Below are positions 51,771 through 59,911 of a stretch of 64,000 nucleotides of DNA, piece after piece. The notes below the pieces were generated by a model that was not told the origin of the DNA, made no database searches, and was given only the letters and a program-made list of their open reading frames with translations. The stretch is from Candidatus Saliniplasma halalkaliphilum. GTDB lineage: Archaea; Thermoplasmatota; Thermoplasmata; Halarchaeoplasmatales; Halarchaeoplasmataceae. The position numbers and the translations under genes are program-made. Location of the stretch: NCBI GenBank assembly GCA_019594235.1, contig JAFDTG010000001.1:8841-72840 (forward strand), given 5' to 3'. The number at the start of each line of letters is the position of its first letter. Positions within the stretch are counted from its first letter, which is position 1.

Positions 51771-52721
51771 ATGATAATCGTGTCTCTCTCGATAATGGTC
51801 GCCTTTTTTGTTTCTCTGCTTATTACCAAATGGCAGATAAAGAGTTTTGGGCATGCCGGGATAGATGGGACCGATATGCATAAAAGACACAAACCCCGTG
51901 TTCCCGAAATGGGAGGTTTATCGGCTATAATGGGCTTCGTTATCGGTTTATCTTTATTTTTAAGTGATAAAAGAGGTCTGAATGAACCTATATTCCTCAC
52001 AGCATTGATCGGTATAATCGGAGCGGGTCTGATCGGCATGGTCGATGATATGGTTCGAGTTCGTCAAAGAGTTAAAGCCTTTTTACCTTACCTTTTTACG
52101 ATCCCATTCGGAATAAATATGATGGGGTATCCTCTGGAAGTTTTTGGTTTTACAATAGATAATCCTTATCTCATCTTTTTAGTAGTACCATTTGGTGTAA
52201 CGTGTGCTGCAAATGCATCTAACATGCTCGAAGGATTCAACGGATTAGGTGCAGGATTATCTATAATAATATCGACTTCACTGGTGATTTTAATATATTT
52301 ACAGGGTGGTCCAGATCGAGGATTCTATATTTTATTCCCTCTCCTTGGGGCAGTGATGGGATTCGGTGTTTTTAATCTATACCCATCTTTAATCTTTCCA
52401 GGAGATACTTTTACCCTATTCAGTGGAGCTGCGATAGGAATAGCTGCCATAATAAGTGGTCTTATCACGCCAGGTATTATAATGTTCATCCCTATGATAC
52501 TGGAATTCTTTTTAAAGTTCAAAGGTGGTTTTAAAGCTGAAAATTTTGCACGACCAGATAAAGATGGTTATCTGAAAAGTAGAAACGATAAGATCGAGAG
52601 TTTGACTCACATCCTGGTTAAGTATTTCAGATTGAAAGAATGGCAATTGGTATCTATAATATGGGGGATAGAAATCGTACTTTGCTCTTTCGTAATAATT
52701 TTCTATATCTTTATCTTCTAA
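51771..52721 (+). CDS. MraY/WecA/Alg7-family polyprenyl-phosphate sugar-1-phosphate transferase (copy 2)
   Basis: A 316-residue paralogue of the preceding gene. RHKPRVPEMGGLSAIMGFVIG, LIGMVDDMVRVRQRVKAFLP, ASNMLEGFNGLGAGL and YPSLIFPGDTFTLFSGAAIG are the matching blocks. This copy keeps the more usual N-x-x-E-G-x-N-G-L-x-A-G loop, as in GPT/Alg7-type GlcNAc-1-P transferases, while copy 1 has diverged there. Different sugar substrates are therefore plausible. ATG start; TATATATAA-like sequence upstream. Confidence 0.92.
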   Translation: MIIVSLSIMVAFFVSLLITKWQIKSFGHAGIDGTDMHKRHKPRVPEMGGLSAIMGFVIGLSLFLSDKRGLNEPIFLTALIGIIGAGLIGMVDDMVRVRQRVKAFLPYLFTIPFGINMMGYPLEVFGFTIDNPYLIFLVVPFGVTCAANASNMLEGFNGLGAGLSIIISTSLVILIYLQGGPDRGFYILFPLLGAVMGFGVFNLYPSLIFPGDTFTLFSGAAIGIAAIISGLITPGIIMFIPMILEFFLKFKGGFKAENFARPDKDGYLKSRNDKIESLTHILVKYFRLKEWQLVSIIWGIEIVLCSFVIIFYIFIF

Positions 52722-52781
52722 ATTTTTTCATTATCAACATCAACCAAGAAATATAATAACAGTAATCCCATTTAGTAAAAT

Positions 52782-53483
52782 ATGTATCGTTTAGAATGTA
52801 AGTGCATGCTCAAAAAAGAAGATAAATTCATACTGGGTGAAGGTAGAAAAAAAATATTAGAGTTAGTTTCTGAAACGGGATCGATAAAAGAGGCAGCCAA
52901 GGAGATGGGAATGTCTTACAGACATGCATGGGGTATAATAAAAAAAATAGAAGAAGGGGCCGGAAAAGAAATCGTGGTTTCTAAAAGAGGAGGAGAGAAA
53001 GGCGGAGGGACTAGATTATCAAAATTTGGTGAACAATTGTTGGAGATCTATAAAGAAATGAAAAAGGAGCATAGAGGCGATGTATATTTGAACCCTGCTT
53101 TAACTGTGGATGGAATCATAGAAAAAGATGGTGAAATTCTTCTTATAAAAAGGAAAAAAGATCCTTTCAAAGATAAGTATGCGCTTCCAGGAGGTTTTGT
53201 TGAATACAAAGAAAAGGTGGAAAGTGCGGTGACTAGAGAGATTGAGGAAGAAACTGGTCTAAAAACAGAAGTAAAAGAATTGATCGGTGTATATTCTGAA
53301 CGTGGAAGAGATCCCAGGGGACATACCGTTTCAGTAGTATATTCATTAGGTGTTAAAGGTGGTCCTATTTCTAGCGGCAGCGATGCTAAAGAAGCAAAAT
53401 ATTTTCCCAAATATGAGCTTCCAGAACTTGCTTTCGATCACAAAAAAATAATCAAAGATTATTTACTTCTTTCTCGTGATTAG
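52782..53483 (+). CDS. ModE-type HTH fused to Nudix hydrolase
   Basis: A 233-residue fusion. Residues 10-100 are the ModE N-terminal winged helix: GRKKILELVSETGSIKEAAKEMGMSYRHAWGIIKKIEE, then KRGGEKGGGTRLSKFGEQLL. Residues 105-233 are a Nudix domain: LIKRKKDPFKDKYALPGGFVEYKEKVESAVTREIEEETGL carries the complete G-x5-E-x7-REIEEETGL box. No molybdate-binding TOBE domain is present. The Nudix half may sense or cleave an ADP-ribose- or NAD-type ligand controlling DNA binding, as in NrtR regulators with reversed domain order. A TATAATAA box is about 28 bases upstream. Confidence 0.9.
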   Translation: MYRLECKCMLKKEDKFILGEGRKKILELVSETGSIKEAAKEMGMSYRHAWGIIKKIEEGAGKEIVVSKRGGEKGGGTRLSKFGEQLLEIYKEMKKEHRGDVYLNPALTVDGIIEKDGEILLIKRKKDPFKDKYALPGGFVEYKEKVESAVTREIEEETGLKTEVKELIGVYSERGRDPRGHTVSVVYSLGVKGGPISSGSDAKEAKYFPKYELPELAFDHKKIIKDYLLLSRD

Positions 53484-53681
53484 ACGATATCTTGTCTTAG
53501 TTCCTTCTAGTTTTCCGCTAAGCGTCTTTACGATATTTGCGTATTCATCGGAATTATTATAATTCTTTGCAAAATCATACTGGCCTACAACAGGTTCAAA
53601 TCCCATGTTTTTCATCTTTTTTATAACGACTTCCGCTGGTGTTCCTTCACTAGAAAAATACAATTCAATATATAATTTCAT
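53463..53681 (-). CDS. Small protein of unknown function, 72 residues
   Basis: A compact protein beginning MKLYIELYFSSEGTPAEVVIKKMKNMGFEPV and ending KLEGTKTRYRLITRKK, likely an alpha-beta fold of ferredoxin-like type. Its sequence looks like a constrained housekeeping protein. Its last 21 bases overlap the end of the Nudix gene on the other strand. Similar short proteins may exist in related archaea, but I cannot name a family. Confidence 0.6.
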   Translation of the reverse strand: MKLYIELYFSSEGTPAEVVIKKMKNMGFEPVVGQYDFAKNYNNSDEYANIVKTLSGKLEGTKTRYRLITRKK

Positions 53682-53779
53682 AACAGTGTTTAGAAATGCA
53701 ATTAGGATATATAATTATTATGGTCCAGGTTGTTTAGTGGGTAATACTTAATATAACAGGCATAATTAGCTGATTGTTC

Positions 53780-54100
53780 ATGCCAAGATGGAAGCATAAA
53801 AAGATAGCCAAAGACAGGATACACAAGTTGTTTGAAGAAGCAAGTAAAGCAGCGTTACAGGATGATATCGATCTTGCTGATAGATATGTAACACTAGCTC
53901 GGAAAATAGGCATGAAATATAACATAAGTATTCCATCTGAATATAGACGTAGAATCTGTAAGACTTGTTACTCTTATCTGTTCCCTGGAAAGACGTGTTA
54001 TGTAAGAATAAATAAGGGAAAACTCGTCACAAAATGTTTAAAATGCAAAACTATAAACAGGTATGTGATCAGTAAAAAAGATGTGGACAAAAATGGATAG
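53780..54100 (+). CDS. rnp4: Ribonuclease P protein component 4 (Rpp21)
   Basis: A 106-residue Rpp21 homologue. The N-terminal helices KIAKDRIHKLFEEASKAALQDDIDLADRYVTLARKIGMKYNI, then RRRICKTCYSYLFPGKTCYVRINKGKLVTKCLKCKTINRY with the four zinc cysteines, are typical. It binds the specificity domain of RNase P RNA with Rpp29. A TTAATATAA box about 28 bases upstream suggests a leaderless message. It overlaps the next gene by 20 bases. Confidence 0.95.
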   Translation: MPRWKHKKIAKDRIHKLFEEASKAALQDDIDLADRYVTLARKIGMKYNISIPSEYRRRICKTCYSYLFPGKTCYVRINKGKLVTKCLKCKTINRYVISKKDVDKNG

Positions 54101-54356
54101 AAAAGAAGCTAAAATTAAAGGCCAAGATTTGGAACCTTTAGTAAGGATCGGTAAAAAGGGAATCGATGAAAACATGATCGAAGAGATCGAAAGGCATCTA
54201 GAAGATAAAGAATTGATCAAAATTAAAATTCTAAGGAATAACCCGATTCAAGATATTGGAAAAATTGTAGATATGTTAGAGGAAAAGACAAATGGTAAAG
54301 TCATCGAAATAAGAGGTAAAACGGTCCTAGTTGCTGCAGAAGAAGATAGTTTATGA
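54081..54356 (+). CDS. YhbY-like CRM-domain RNA-binding protein
   Basis: A 91-residue stand-alone CRM domain: EAKIKGQDLEPLVRIGKKGIDENMIEEIERHLEDKELIKIKIL with the GxxG loop (GKKG), then DIGKIVDMLEEKTNGKVIEIRGKTVLVA. Bacterial YhbY associates with pre-50S particles; the archaeal role is presumably in ribosome or RNA maturation. Its overlap with rnp4 makes an RNA-processing pair. ATG at 54081 is used; ATG 54093 is an alternative. Confidence 0.93.
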   Translation: MWTKMDRKEAKIKGQDLEPLVRIGKKGIDENMIEEIERHLEDKELIKIKILRNNPIQDIGKIVDMLEEKTNGKVIEIRGKTVLVAAEEDSL

Positions 54357-55361
54357 TTTTTTAACTTCTATATCCAAAGCTTTGTGTTCCATGTATGCTG
54401 AATAGCTCCTAACATCTCTTATCTTTTTGATATTAGGTGTGTATCCACATCCACGGATCTTTTGTTTTATTTTTTTGATCCTTTCATCGAATTCTGTATT
54501 TTCAATGATCTCATAGTAATGGATCACACTTCTACCTCCAGCTGCTTTCAAAGCCGTGTCTAAAAATTCAAAAGAAGAATGAGGTAGATTCATGATGATC
54601 CTGTCAACTTTGAACTTCGGTGCCAAGTCTTTTGCATTTCCCTCATGTATCTCTACTAGATCTTCTACATTATTTCTTTTTACGTTTCTCTTGAGTAATG
54701 AGATAGCTTTAGGGTTGATATCGATGCTGTAAACTCGTTCTACATCTACATTCTTCGCTATAAGGATGCTGTAAGGCCCTACTCCAGCAAACATGTCAAG
54801 AACTTTTTCGTTAGGTTTGGTCATGTTAACGACTTTCCATCGCTCAGTGGCCAATCTAGGGGAGAAATAAGCATTTGCTACATCTATCTCGAATTCAGCA
54901 CCATACTCCTTATGGACTGTAATCTGTTTATCTTTACCTGCGATGGTTTGAACTTGCCTAACTCTGAACTCACCTGAAACCCCTTTATCCTCCATAACAG
55001 TCTCTACATTCGGTTGAACTTCGAGTATAGCTCTACCTATGTCAGCTTTATAATCTTCTAATTCGTCTGGAATCTTGATAATGGCTATATCACCTATGAT
55101 ATCGAAGCTCGTAGGAAGGTATTCTACTAGATCAGATGGTAATTTGACTATATCTCTATAATCTCTAGACTTGCTTTCTCTATATTCAACATCCCTTTTA
55201 ACGACTTCGTAATCTAAGTTTTCTTTTGGAATTTCTTTGATAGGTATGAACAGATAATCATCATCAGAAGTGATTTTACCCTTTTTCTCTAATATATTTT
55301 CTTCCAAAAGCTTATTTCTAACCTTTTCTCCTTCACTCTTAGGAACTTTCAAACACAACAT
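54351..55361 (-). CDS. trm5: tRNA (guanine(37)-N1)-methyltransferase Trm5
   Basis: A 336-residue archaeal Trm5. The N-terminal D1 domain begins MLCLKVPKSEGEKVRNKLLEENIL; D2 has LPTSFDIIGDIAIIKIPDEL; the SAM domain has NAYFSPRLATERWKVV, VLDMFAGVGPYSILIAKN, VYSIDINPKAISLLKRNVKRN and NLPHSSFEFLDTAL. The presence of D1 points to the Trm5b (or Trm5a) class. It makes m1G37, preventing frameshifts. It ends 6 bases inside the convergent CRM gene. Confidence 0.95.
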   Translation of the reverse strand: MLCLKVPKSEGEKVRNKLLEENILEKKGKITSDDDYLFIPIKEIPKENLDYEVVKRDVEYRESKSRDYRDIVKLPSDLVEYLPTSFDIIGDIAIIKIPDELEDYKADIGRAILEVQPNVETVMEDKGVSGEFRVRQVQTIAGKDKQITVHKEYGAEFEIDVANAYFSPRLATERWKVVNMTKPNEKVLDMFAGVGPYSILIAKNVDVERVYSIDINPKAISLLKRNVKRNNVEDLVEIHEGNAKDLAPKFKVDRIIMNLPHSSFEFLDTALKAAGGRSVIHYYEIIENTEFDERIKKIKQKIRGCGYTPNIKKIRDVRSYSAYMEHKALDIEVKKS

Positions 55362-55379
55362 ATTAGAGAGGTTAAACGT

Positions 55380-56174
55380 ATGGGAGAATTAATATTCATC
55401 GGTTTAGGGCTGTACGACGAAAAGGACATCAGTGTCAAGGGTAAAGAGATCGTTAAAGATGCCGATATAGTGTATTCAGAATTCTACACTAGTCATCTTG
55501 TCGGTACCGATTTCGATAAAATCCAGGATGAGATGGATGTCGAAATACAAGTTTTGGATCGTGAAGGGGTGGAACAGGAAGCGTTACCGATTCAGGAAGC
55601 TCAGGAAAAAATCGTGATATTTTTGACGGCTGGGGACCCGATGGCAGCAACAACCCACGTGGATCTTAGATTAAGAGCTGAAGAGAAAGGTGTGCGTACT
55701 AAAGTTGTTCATTCCTCGTCTATCTTTTCTGCAGCCCCGTCTATATTAGGTGTTCAACATTACAAATTCGGAAAGACGATCACACTACCGTTTTTTGAAG
55801 GCAAAGAGAGTTACCCAGAAAGTCCGTATGATGGTATTAGAGATAATAAAGAACTAGGTTTACACTCTCTGATATTGTTGGATATCAATGGAGAAGAGAA
55901 AAAATTCATGACGGTAAATGAAGGTGTGAAAGCTTTGATGCACATGGAGGAAGAGCAATCTAATAGAGTGATAACTGAAGATACTGTGGTCGCCGGTCTA
56001 GCAAGAGTAGGTTCATCGGAACCCGAATTGAGAGCAGGGTATCCAGAAGATATATTGAATCACGATTTTGGAGGAGGTTTACAGTGTATGGTGGTCTTTG
56101 GGGGATTACATTTCATGGAAATTGAATCTCTGATAGCTTTTGCCGATGCGCCAGAATCGATAGGGGAAGAGTAA
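55380..56174 (+). CDS. dphB: Diphthine synthase DphB
   Basis: A 264-residue SAM methyltransferase of the tetrapyrrole-methylase fold. GELIFIGLGLYDEKDISVKGKEIVKDADIVYSEFYTS, IVFLTAGDPMAATTHVDLRLRA, HSSSIFSAAPSILGVQHYKFGKTITLPF and TVVAGLARVGSSEPELRAG are DphB hallmarks. It methylates the precursor on His of aEF2 in diphthamide synthesis. Divergent from trm5 with an 18-base gap, so their promoters overlap. Confidence 0.97.
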   Translation: MGELIFIGLGLYDEKDISVKGKEIVKDADIVYSEFYTSHLVGTDFDKIQDEMDVEIQVLDREGVEQEALPIQEAQEKIVIFLTAGDPMAATTHVDLRLRAEEKGVRTKVVHSSSIFSAAPSILGVQHYKFGKTITLPFFEGKESYPESPYDGIRDNKELGLHSLILLDINGEEKKFMTVNEGVKALMHMEEEQSNRVITEDTVVAGLARVGSSEPELRAGYPEDILNHDFGGGLQCMVVFGGLHFMEIESLIAFADAPESIGEE

Positions 56175-56203
56175 AGTTAAGAGTTCTTAAAAATTAAGTA
56201 ATA

Positions 56204-56211
56204 TTTAAATA
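56204..56211 (+). promoter_or_regulatory. Probable TATA box of the ileS leader RNA
   Basis: TTTAAATA in an AT-rich stretch. Transcription is expected near 56233, right before the paired element at 56238. Confidence 0.5.
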
Positions 56212-56232
56212 TCGTATACATATGTGATTACT

Positions 56233-56319
56233 GTATGAACTGGGCAGTCTATGACTTCAAGATCATAATTAGCGAGTAAAGAACTCATCCGCCCAGTTAT
56301 AATTTTGTTTTGTTTTTTT
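56233..56319 (+). ncRNA. Structured leader or small RNA upstream of ileS
   Basis: AACTGGGC (56238-56245) and GCCCAGTT (56291-56298) form a perfect 8-bp stem. It encloses two further hairpins: TATGA-cttcaaga-TCATA (56250-56267) and GAGT-aaaga-ACTC (56274-56286), a three-way junction. A T-rich run TTTTGTTTTGTTTTTTT follows at 56303-56319, and only then GGAGG and the ileS ATG. This layout suits either an attenuating cis-regulatory leader or an independent small RNA ending at the T-run. I know of no described archaeal RNA of this form. Transcription itself is inferred from the upstream TATA box. Confidence 0.5.
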
Positions 56320-56331
56320 GGAGGATTTTTG

Positions 56332-59300
56332 ATGAGTGAAAATAACGAAAAATTCAAGTCGCTGGACAAGGACGCACCATTACCTGAGAAGGAACAAGAG
56401 ATCTTAGATTTTTGGAAGGAACATAAGATCGCTGAGAAAACTCGTGGAAGAGAAAGGGATAAGAAATTCGGTTTCACCGAAGGACCACCCACTGCCAACG
56501 GTATGCCCCATATGGGTCACGTTTTAACTCGAGTTGCAAAAGATGTTTACCTTCGTTATAAAACTATGGAAGGTTACCAGATCGTTCCGAATATTGCTGG
56601 TTGGGATACCCATGGTTTACCTGTGGAGATAGAAGTCGAGAAAGAATTGGGTATCGATACAAAAGAGGATATTTTGGAATATGGTTTGGAAAAATTCAAT
56701 GAGCACTGTAAAGAGAGTGTATTCAAGTATCAAAAAGAATGGGAGGACATGAGTGAAAGGATAGGCTTCTGGATCAACTATGAAGATGCCTACGTGACCA
56801 TGAAGGACGATTACATAGAAAGCGTCTGGTGGAGCCTTAAACAGCACTGGAAAAATGGTCTGTTAGAGAGGGGACACATGGTCGTTCCGTATTGTCCTAG
56901 ATGTGGTACTCCCCTTTCTAGTCACGAAGTTGCACAGGGTTATGAGAAAACCGAGGACCCTTCGATATATATTAGATTTAAATTAAAAGATGATGACGCT
57001 TATCTATTGGCTTGGACTACTACTCCATGGACCTTGATATCCAATCTTTTACTGGTCGTGGGAAAAGACCTTGATTATGCACTTGTTGAATATGATGGTG
57101 AGAAGTACTACATGGCTGAAAAACTTGTAGATGAGATATTTGACGATGCTGAAATCATAAAGACATTGAAGGGTGAAGAACTGCTTGGGAAAGAATATCA
57201 GCCCATGTTTGATTACGTAGAGTCCGAAAGTAAAAGTCATTATGTTACTCACGCTGACTTCGTTAGTTTAGAGGATGGTACGGGTATAGTACATATCGCA
57301 CCTGCCTTCGGCGAAGACGATTTTGAACTTTGTAAAGAAGAAGAAGTTTCACTTGTTAATCCAGTGGATGAAAACGGTAAATTTGTGGATAAAGTTACTG
57401 ATTATGCTGGTAAGTTCGTTAAAGATGCCGATGAAGATATCATGAACGACCTAGAAGAGAGGGGCGACCTAATAAAAAGAACCAATGTTACTCACACTTA
57501 CCCATTCTGCTGGAGATGTGAATCACCGTTACTTTACTACTCTTTGGAAAGTTGGTTCATCCGCACATCACAAGAAAGACAAAAACTGATTGATAATAAC
57601 GAAGAAGTAAGATGGAAACCAGAACATCTCAAACATGGAAGGTTCGGAAATTTCCTAGATGAGTTAAAGGATTGGTCTCTCAGTCGTAATCGTTTCTGGG
57701 GAACACCCCTTCCCATATGGATATGCGATGAGGATCACCAACACTGCGTTGGAAGTAAAGAAGAGTTAGAAGAGATGGCTACTGAACCTCTAGAGGAAGA
57801 TTTCGAGTTCCATAAACCCTGGGTTGACCGAGTAAAATTAAACTGCCCTGAATGTGAAGGTGATATGGAACGTGTTGATTATGTTATCGACTGCTGGTAC
57901 GACAGCGGTAGCGCACCATTTGCTCAATTCCATTACCCCTTTGAGAACGAAGATAGATTCGAAGAAGCCTTCCCCATAGATTTCATAACTGAAGCTTTGG
58001 ACCAAACTAGAGGATGGTTCTACAGTCTACTTTCTATAAGCTCACTTCTTTTTGACAAACCGGCGTATAAGAACTGTCTGACCTTGGGTTTAGTACTGGA
58101 TGAAGATGGAGAAAAGATGAGTAAAAGCAAAGGCAATGCTGTAGAGCCCATGGAAACTTTAGACAATTTAGGAGCCGATGCTACAAGGTTATATTTCTTG
58201 AGTTCACCGGTCTGGAAATCAACGAAATTCAGTGAAGAATTGGTATCTGAAAAAATAAGCAAAACCATGAATACATTGATGAACGTCGTTTCATTCTTTA
58301 CCAGTAACGCCAATATAGATGATTTTGAACCGGGAGAGTACGAGGTCAACGACGAAATAGACCGGTGGTTGATATCCAAGAAGAACAGTTTGATAAACGA
58401 AGTTAAAACTGGATTAGATGAACTAGAAGTCCATAAATCCACGCGTTCGATCGAAAAATTCATAGATGAACTCAGTAACTGGTACCTGAGAAGAAGCAGA
58501 AGAAGGTTCTGGGAAGGGACAGAGGAAGAAAAAGCCAGCGCTTATAATACCCTGTATGAAACATTGGAAACGTTAACTCAAGTGATGGCACCGTTTACGC
58601 CTTTCCTAAGTGAAAGAATATATCAGTGTCTTTTCAGAGAACTAGAGGATGGTCCCGTTTCCTTACATCTACTAGATTATCCAGAGGCCGATGAAGACAA
58701 GATCAAACCCGAATTGGAAAAGGACATGAACGCAGTCATCAGGATAGCTGAGCTTGGTAGAAATGCTAGACAGCAGGAAAATATCAAACTGAGGCTGCCT
58801 TTGGAAGAGGCTGTGTTGGTTTCCGAAGATGAGTCATACGAAGAGGCTGTAGCCCGATTCAAAGATATACTCATGGACGAATTAAATGTAAAGAACCTGG
58901 ATTTCAGTAAAGATGAAAGCAATTTTTCAGAAACCATGATCGAACCTAATTATTCATCATTAGGACCTAAATTTAAAGGAGATGCAGAAAGGGTCGCAGA
59001 TTTGATCAATGATTCGAATCCTGAATCGGTTAAAAAGGAACTAGCTGAGGACGGTAGTTTGATACTGGAAGATTTCGAGATCGACGAAAACGATGTGGAG
59101 ATCTATGAAGAGGTAAAAGAGGATTACTCCTCCAGTCAAAGAGAAGGAGTCAAAGTTTTCGTTAAGGTTGATATCAGTGAAGAACTAGAAACCGAAGGCC
59201 TGGCTAGAGATATCGTTAGAAGGATACAAACCATGAGAAAAGAACTCGAACTTGGCTATACTCAAAAGATACATACTGGGTTCACTGGTGATCCAAGGTT

Positions 59301-59463
59301 GGAGAGTGCTGTTGAAAATATGAAGGATTACATCAAAAATGAAACCCTATCTGAAACTCTTAAGAAGGGACCGGGAAATGGTTTAGAAAAAGATTGGTCT
59401 TTCGATGGGAAAGATATTACAATTTGGGTTGACCCGATCGGGAGTAGGGACGAAAACCACTAA
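56332..59463 (+). CDS. ileS: Isoleucyl-tRNA synthetase
   Basis: A 1043-residue class I synthetase. HIGH region GPPTANGMPHMGHVLTRVAKDVYLRY; NIAGWDTHGLPVEIEVEKELG; zinc knuckle CPRCGTPLSSHE; editing domain with AWTTTPWTLISN and GTGIVHIAPAFGEDDF; DCWYDSGSAPFAQFHYPF; KMSKSKGNAVEP; then the anticodon-binding domain and a very acidic C-terminal part. It charges tRNA-Ile and edits valine. An earlier in-frame ATG-like start at 56305 lies in the T-rich leader; ATG 56332 has GGAGG 7 bases before it. The protein is strikingly rich in Asp and Glu. Confidence 0.98.
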   Translation: MSENNEKFKSLDKDAPLPEKEQEILDFWKEHKIAEKTRGRERDKKFGFTEGPPTANGMPHMGHVLTRVAKDVYLRYKTMEGYQIVPNIAGWDTHGLPVEIEVEKELGIDTKEDILEYGLEKFNEHCKESVFKYQKEWEDMSERIGFWINYEDAYVTMKDDYIESVWWSLKQHWKNGLLERGHMVVPYCPRCGTPLSSHEVAQGYEKTEDPSIYIRFKLKDDDAYLLAWTTTPWTLISNLLLVVGKDLDYALVEYDGEKYYMAEKLVDEIFDDAEIIKTLKGEELLGKEYQPMFDYVESESKSHYVTHADFVSLEDGTGIVHIAPAFGEDDFELCKEEEVSLVNPVDENGKFVDKVTDYAGKFVKDADEDIMNDLEERGDLIKRTNVTHTYPFCWRCESPLLYYSLESWFIRTSQERQKLIDNNEEVRWKPEHLKHGRFGNFLDELKDWSLSRNRFWGTPLPIWICDEDHQHCVGSKEELEEMATEPLEEDFEFHKPWVDRVKLNCPECEGDMERVDYVIDCWYDSGSAPFAQFHYPFENEDRFEEAFPIDFITEALDQTRGWFYSLLSISSLLFDKPAYKNCLTLGLVLDEDGEKMSKSKGNAVEPMETLDNLGADATRLYFLSSPVWKSTKFSEELVSEKISKTMNTLMNVVSFFTSNANIDDFEPGEYEVNDEIDRWLISKKNSLINEVKTGLDELEVHKSTRSIEKFIDELSNWYLRRSRRRFWEGTEEEKASAYNTLYETLETLTQVMAPFTPFLSERIYQCLFRELEDGPVSLHLLDYPEADEDKIKPELEKDMNAVIRIAELGRNARQQENIKLRLPLEEAVLVSEDESYEEAVARFKDILMDELNVKNLDFSKDESNFSETMIEPNYSSLGPKFKGDAERVADLINDSNPESVKKELAEDGSLILEDFEIDENDVEIYEEVKEDYSSSQREGVKVFVKVDISEELETEGLARDIVRRIQTMRKELELGYTQKIHTGFTGDPRLESAVENMKDYIKNETLSETLKKGPGNGLEKDWSFDGKDITIWVDPIGSRDENH

Positions 59464-59494
59464 ATAATGGGAATTGGATGGAGGTAGCGAACCA

Positions 59495-59911
59495 ATGAAA
59501 GAAGAACAATATGAAATCAAGAAGAGGCACAGTTCATTCAGATTTCCAGAAGAGGTGGAATTCAAAGACCTGGCTCCGATCTTCCCTGAGCTATTTGATC
59601 TTTTCATGGACCTTGCTGATCAGTATCCAGAGGATAGCGGAGAAGAATACATCGAGATGTTGATCCGATTGAATCTGAAAGATCTGCAGCAGAACCAGAA
59701 ACCCATAGGCCACAACAGGGAAGCGAGATATAGACTGATATTCCCGATAGACAGGGATAGAGTTGAATTCTTTATATATCCCAGGATAGATGAAGATGAA
59801 TCAGAGATAGACATGATCACCGATGAAGTAAGTAAATTCCTCGAAAAAGAAGGTTTTGAACACGAGATACTTTGGAACGAAATGAGATTTTTAAAAGAAG
59901 AAAAGGACTAA
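59495..59911 (+). CDS. Acidic protein of unknown function, 138 residues
   Basis: A small soluble acidic protein: an N-terminal KKRHSSFRFPEEVEFKDLAPIFPELFDLFMDLADQYPEDS region, then an alpha-beta part with RYRLIFPIDRDRVEFFIYPRIDEDES and a C-terminal helix. I recognise no family. ATG 59495 is used because GGAGGT stands 10 bases upstream; an earlier in-frame start at 59474 contains that site. It follows ileS by 31 bases and may be co-transcribed. It overlaps the XPD-like gene end by 4 bases. Confidence 0.65.
   Translation: MKEEQYEIKKRHSSFRFPEEVEFKDLAPIFPELFDLFMDLADQYPEDSGEEYIEMLIRLNLKDLQQNQKPIGHNREARYRLIFPIDRDRVEFFIYPRIDEDESEIDMITDEVSKFLEKEGFEHEILWNEMRFLKEEKD

Noticed and set aside
56233..56319. 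Box C/D guide RNA before ileS
   Set aside because: No CTGA D box and no proper RTGATGA C box pair is present; the element is a three-way junction instead.
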